Source of the DNA: an uncultured Clostridium sp.
GTDB lineage: Bacteria > Bacillota > Clostridia > TANB77 > CAG-508
DNA length: 7,431 bases
Assembly (NCBI GenBank): GCA_947062645.1
Contig: CAMSQT010000051.1
Location: 1-7,431 of the forward strand
Direction: 5' to 3'
Under the pieces are notes generated by a model. The model was not told where the DNA came from and made no database searches. It saw nothing but the letters and a program-made list of their open reading frames with translations. The position numbers were made by a program, and so were the translations under genes. This document shows positions 5,920 through 7,431 of this stretch, piece by piece; position 1 is the stretch's first letter, and every line of letters begins with the position of its first letter.

Positions 5920-7144
5920 TTAAGTTTCTGTAATTAACATGCCGAGATTTTACAGAAGTATTTACCTCAACATCAAAAAAGGCATTTTGATAATTGTCGC
6001 ACCAATTGTAAGTATCAAAGTCTTGTGTGGTAAAGAAATTATTAAGGGCGTACTTTCCAAAGCCATTGATGTCTGATTTAAAGTCTTTTGCGGTTTTATA
6101 AAGATAGTCACCAAAGACAGATTCTAAGTATTTGTTACAAGTTTTTGAAATATTGTCTAATACTTCAGGATCTAGATATTTAGAGTCGTTGGTCATAGAG
6201 TGAATACGACCATTGAAACTAGTTTTTACTTTGATGTAAGGGGAATTGGTGGAGGTGTCTATCGTGATGTTAGTAGAACTAGCAGGTGTGATATAAATAT
6301 CGATGTAACTGCTAGTGTCGTCAGGGTCTGCAATGGAAATTAAGAAGCGGTCTACTTTGTTTCTAAGTGCTAAATAGCAAGTTGTTTCTAAAGCACAAAG
6401 TTCACCGATTAAAATGTCGTCTTTAAAAGCTGCAATTCCAATGTTTTCACTGCCGTTTTCTCCTTCGATTGGTGTTTGATTGGCTTTTACATTATAATTT
6501 TCTTGAATGTGATTATTACCTTGATTTTCAGGTTTTTCAGTAGAAATTCCACCTAAAATAGCAACTGGTTCGCAGGTTTTACAAATTAAAGAATTAAAAA
6601 AGTCTCCAATGGTAGCATCTGGCTTAAATCCACTATATTTACTAGAATTTGTGAAAATCTCATAATATTTTGAAAGAAGATTTTCTAACTCTGGAGAAGT
6701 TTGCTCCATATAATATTTGGCATTACATTTACTAACGACAATATTTGCAGAGGGTCTTACTTGAGAGTTATTAATTAAGGTATAAATTTCTTCTGAAATA
6801 CCAGTATAAGCAAAGTCTTCTGCAAATATGATAACCTTGCAATGTGATAAATTAAGTTCCTTTCCCATGTAACTGTTCATTAAATTAAAGGCAGTGCTAA
6901 GAGAAGGTGCTTCTACCGAATCGATAACAGTAGGCGTTTTTTCGCTAGCACCAGATTCTGTTGTTTTAGAAGTAGTAGAAAATTGAAAACTTACTTGCAA
7001 ATTATTGTCACTTCCTTTATCAATACCAATTGCTAAAACATAAGCTAAATTATCAATACCAAGGGAAAGATAAGAGCTAGAAAAGGCAATTAGAAAAGCA
7101 ATAATTAAAATAATAATAAAGAAATTTCGTATAATTTTATTCAA
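5920..7144 (-). CDS. gerAC: Spore germination protein GerAC family (Ger(x)C), needs a +1 shift at a CGG codon
   Basis: GerAC is the C subunit of a germinant receptor in the spore inner membrane, acting with GerAA and GerAB. Recognised by the N-terminal block IDNLAYVLAIGIDKG, by LSHCKVIIFAEDFA, and by RPSANIVVSKCNAKYYM. The start is TTG 7144-7142: AAAGGAGGA (7159-7151) lies six bases upstream, whereas an earlier in-frame TTG at 7162 would make that ribosome binding site part of the coding sequence. A hydrophobic helix (residues 5-28) begins the protein, but the usual lipobox Cys before the conserved block is missing, so it may be anchored by an uncleaved helix. At CGG 5944-5942 the unshifted frame would add 30 residues unlike any GerAC and run into the next gene. 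Skipping the C gives KSGMLITET and TAA 5922-5920, for 407 residues, a normal family length. gerAB ends 39 bases upstream. Confidence 0.88.
5941..5944 (-). other. +1 frameshift site 5 (CGG-C near the end of gerAC)
   Basis: Minus-strand codons are AAA TCT CGG CAT; resumed reading is TCT (C) GGC ATG TTA ATT ACA GAA ACT TAA. The shift restores a typical GerAC C-terminus and removes an eight-base overlap with the next gene. No premature stop forces it, so it rests on family resemblance and gene spacing. Confidence 0.6.
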
Positions 7145-7150
7145 GTTAAA

Positions 7151-7159
7151 TCCTCCTTT
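7151..7159 (-). promoter_or_regulatory. Ribosome binding site that fixes the gerAC start
   Basis: AAAGGAGGA on the minus strand, followed by TTTAAC and TTG. It excludes the longer TTG start at 7162. Confidence 0.85.
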
Positions 7160-7183
7160 CAATTAAAACTTAAAATAGGTGAG

Positions 7184-7431
7184 TCAGTTTTGTGAAGTAC
7201 GATTGGTGTTTAGCTTTTTTTGTTTTTTCTTCATAAGATTTGCTAAAAGTAAAATGCTGATACTTAGGAAAAAGGTGATTCCTAATACTAAACAAGGATA
7301 AATAAAGGTTTCGAATTTAGAAGAGATGGCGTAATCTTTAGGGAGTAAAACAATTCCTAAAATAAGAAGTCCAAAAATATCAATTAAAGGCTTTTTACTT
7401 TCAATATGGGTCAACTTTTTAAAAATGCCCA
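7184..7431 (-). CDS. gerAB: GerAB-type spore germination permease, C-terminal fragment
   Basis: The reading frame is open through the right edge, so this is the 3' end of a longer gene and the TTG at 7414 is internal. The visible 81 or so residues have two hydrophobic helices (IDIFGLLILGIVLLP and IYPCLVLGITFFLSISILLLANLM), then a basic tail KKKQKK and a polar end. That is the usual ending of the spore-permease (APC-like) subunit B of germinant receptors. Its position directly upstream of gerAC on the same strand supports this. The assignment rests more on context than on motifs, because the diagnostic part of the protein is outside the window. It ends with TGA at 7186-7184, so UGA acts as a normal stop. 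Confidence 0.7.
   Translation of the reverse strand, partial: GIFKKLTHIESKKPLIDIFGLLILGIVLLPKDYAISSKFETFIYPCLVLGITFFLSISILLLANLMKKKQKKLNTNRTSQN

Noticed and set aside
1..5944. Reading the broken genes as pseudogenes in a decaying region
   Set aside because: Each has a single one-base discrepancy, all at the same codon, with intact motifs on both sides and no stop codons or deletions. Decay would scatter lesions.
472..5944. Simple indel errors as the full explanation
   Set aside because: Not excluded, but set second: the same CGGA and CGGC tetramers out of frame are unaffected, and homopolymer runs (long A or T tracts), the usual error spots, are intact in frame.
472..5944. CGG reassigned to another amino acid as a plain triplet (as known for tryptophan or glutamine in some bacteria)
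   Set aside because: A triplet reassignment would keep the frame. Here the downstream frame changes at every one of the five sites.
7145..7162. GerAC starting at TTG 7162
   Set aside because: That start would place the AAAGGAGGA ribosome binding site inside the first codons and has no site of its own.

Overview
This 7.4 kb stretch is AT-rich bacterial chromosome from a low-GC, spore-forming Firmicute, most likely an uncultured Clostridia-type gut lineage. The evidence is A/T-rich codon use, strong GGAGG ribosome binding sites, TTG starts, housekeeping promoters of the TTGAAT-17-TGGTAAAAT type, and a gerAB-gerAC germinant-receptor operon.

Layout. The + strand carries the C-terminal half of uvrC (excision-nuclease subunit C, cut by the left edge) and its terminator. 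Next come a 69-residue one-helix membrane protein, a class I SAM-dependent methyltransferase of the RlmI-like type overlapping or abutting an RluA-family pseudouridine synthase, then secG with its own promoter and terminator, then rnr (RNase R). On the - strand, converging on rnr, are the 3' end of gerAB (cut by the right edge), gerAC, and a previously hidden 59-residue two-helix membrane protein.

The striking feature is how these genes are read. Five of the nine genes (uvrC, the methyltransferase, rnr, gerAC and the small gene behind gerAC) cannot be read in a single frame. Each needs exactly one +1 shift. In all five the break falls on an in-frame CGG codon, and skipping its C gives GGA or GGC (glycine) and restores the family sequence: DG in UvrC, YTGGAT of methyltransferase motif I, the linker after the second cold-shock domain of RNase R, the C-terminal SGM of GerAC, and IGYALYEIN in the small protein. 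In about 2,270 codons I find only one other in-frame CGG, in the last codons of the methyltransferase, where the frame cannot be judged. CGG out of frame occurs 13 times in the genes, five of these as CGGA, and never disturbs the frame. CGA, CGT, CGC, AGA and AGG serve as ordinary arginine codons.

This fits a decoding rule in which CGG is not read as arginine but triggers +1 frameshifting, or CGGN is read as a four-base glycine codon. It resembles the AGG/CCC frameshifting known from Perkinsus mitochondrial cox1; I know of no established bacterial case. Systematic one-base insertion errors before glycine codons remain the competing explanation and can be tested with raw reads and the rest of the genome.

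In functional terms the window mixes DNA repair (uvrC), RNA modification and decay (methyltransferase, RluA-type synthase, rnr), protein export (secG) and spore germination (gerAB, gerAC and partner). No tRNA, mobile element or CRISPR array is visible.
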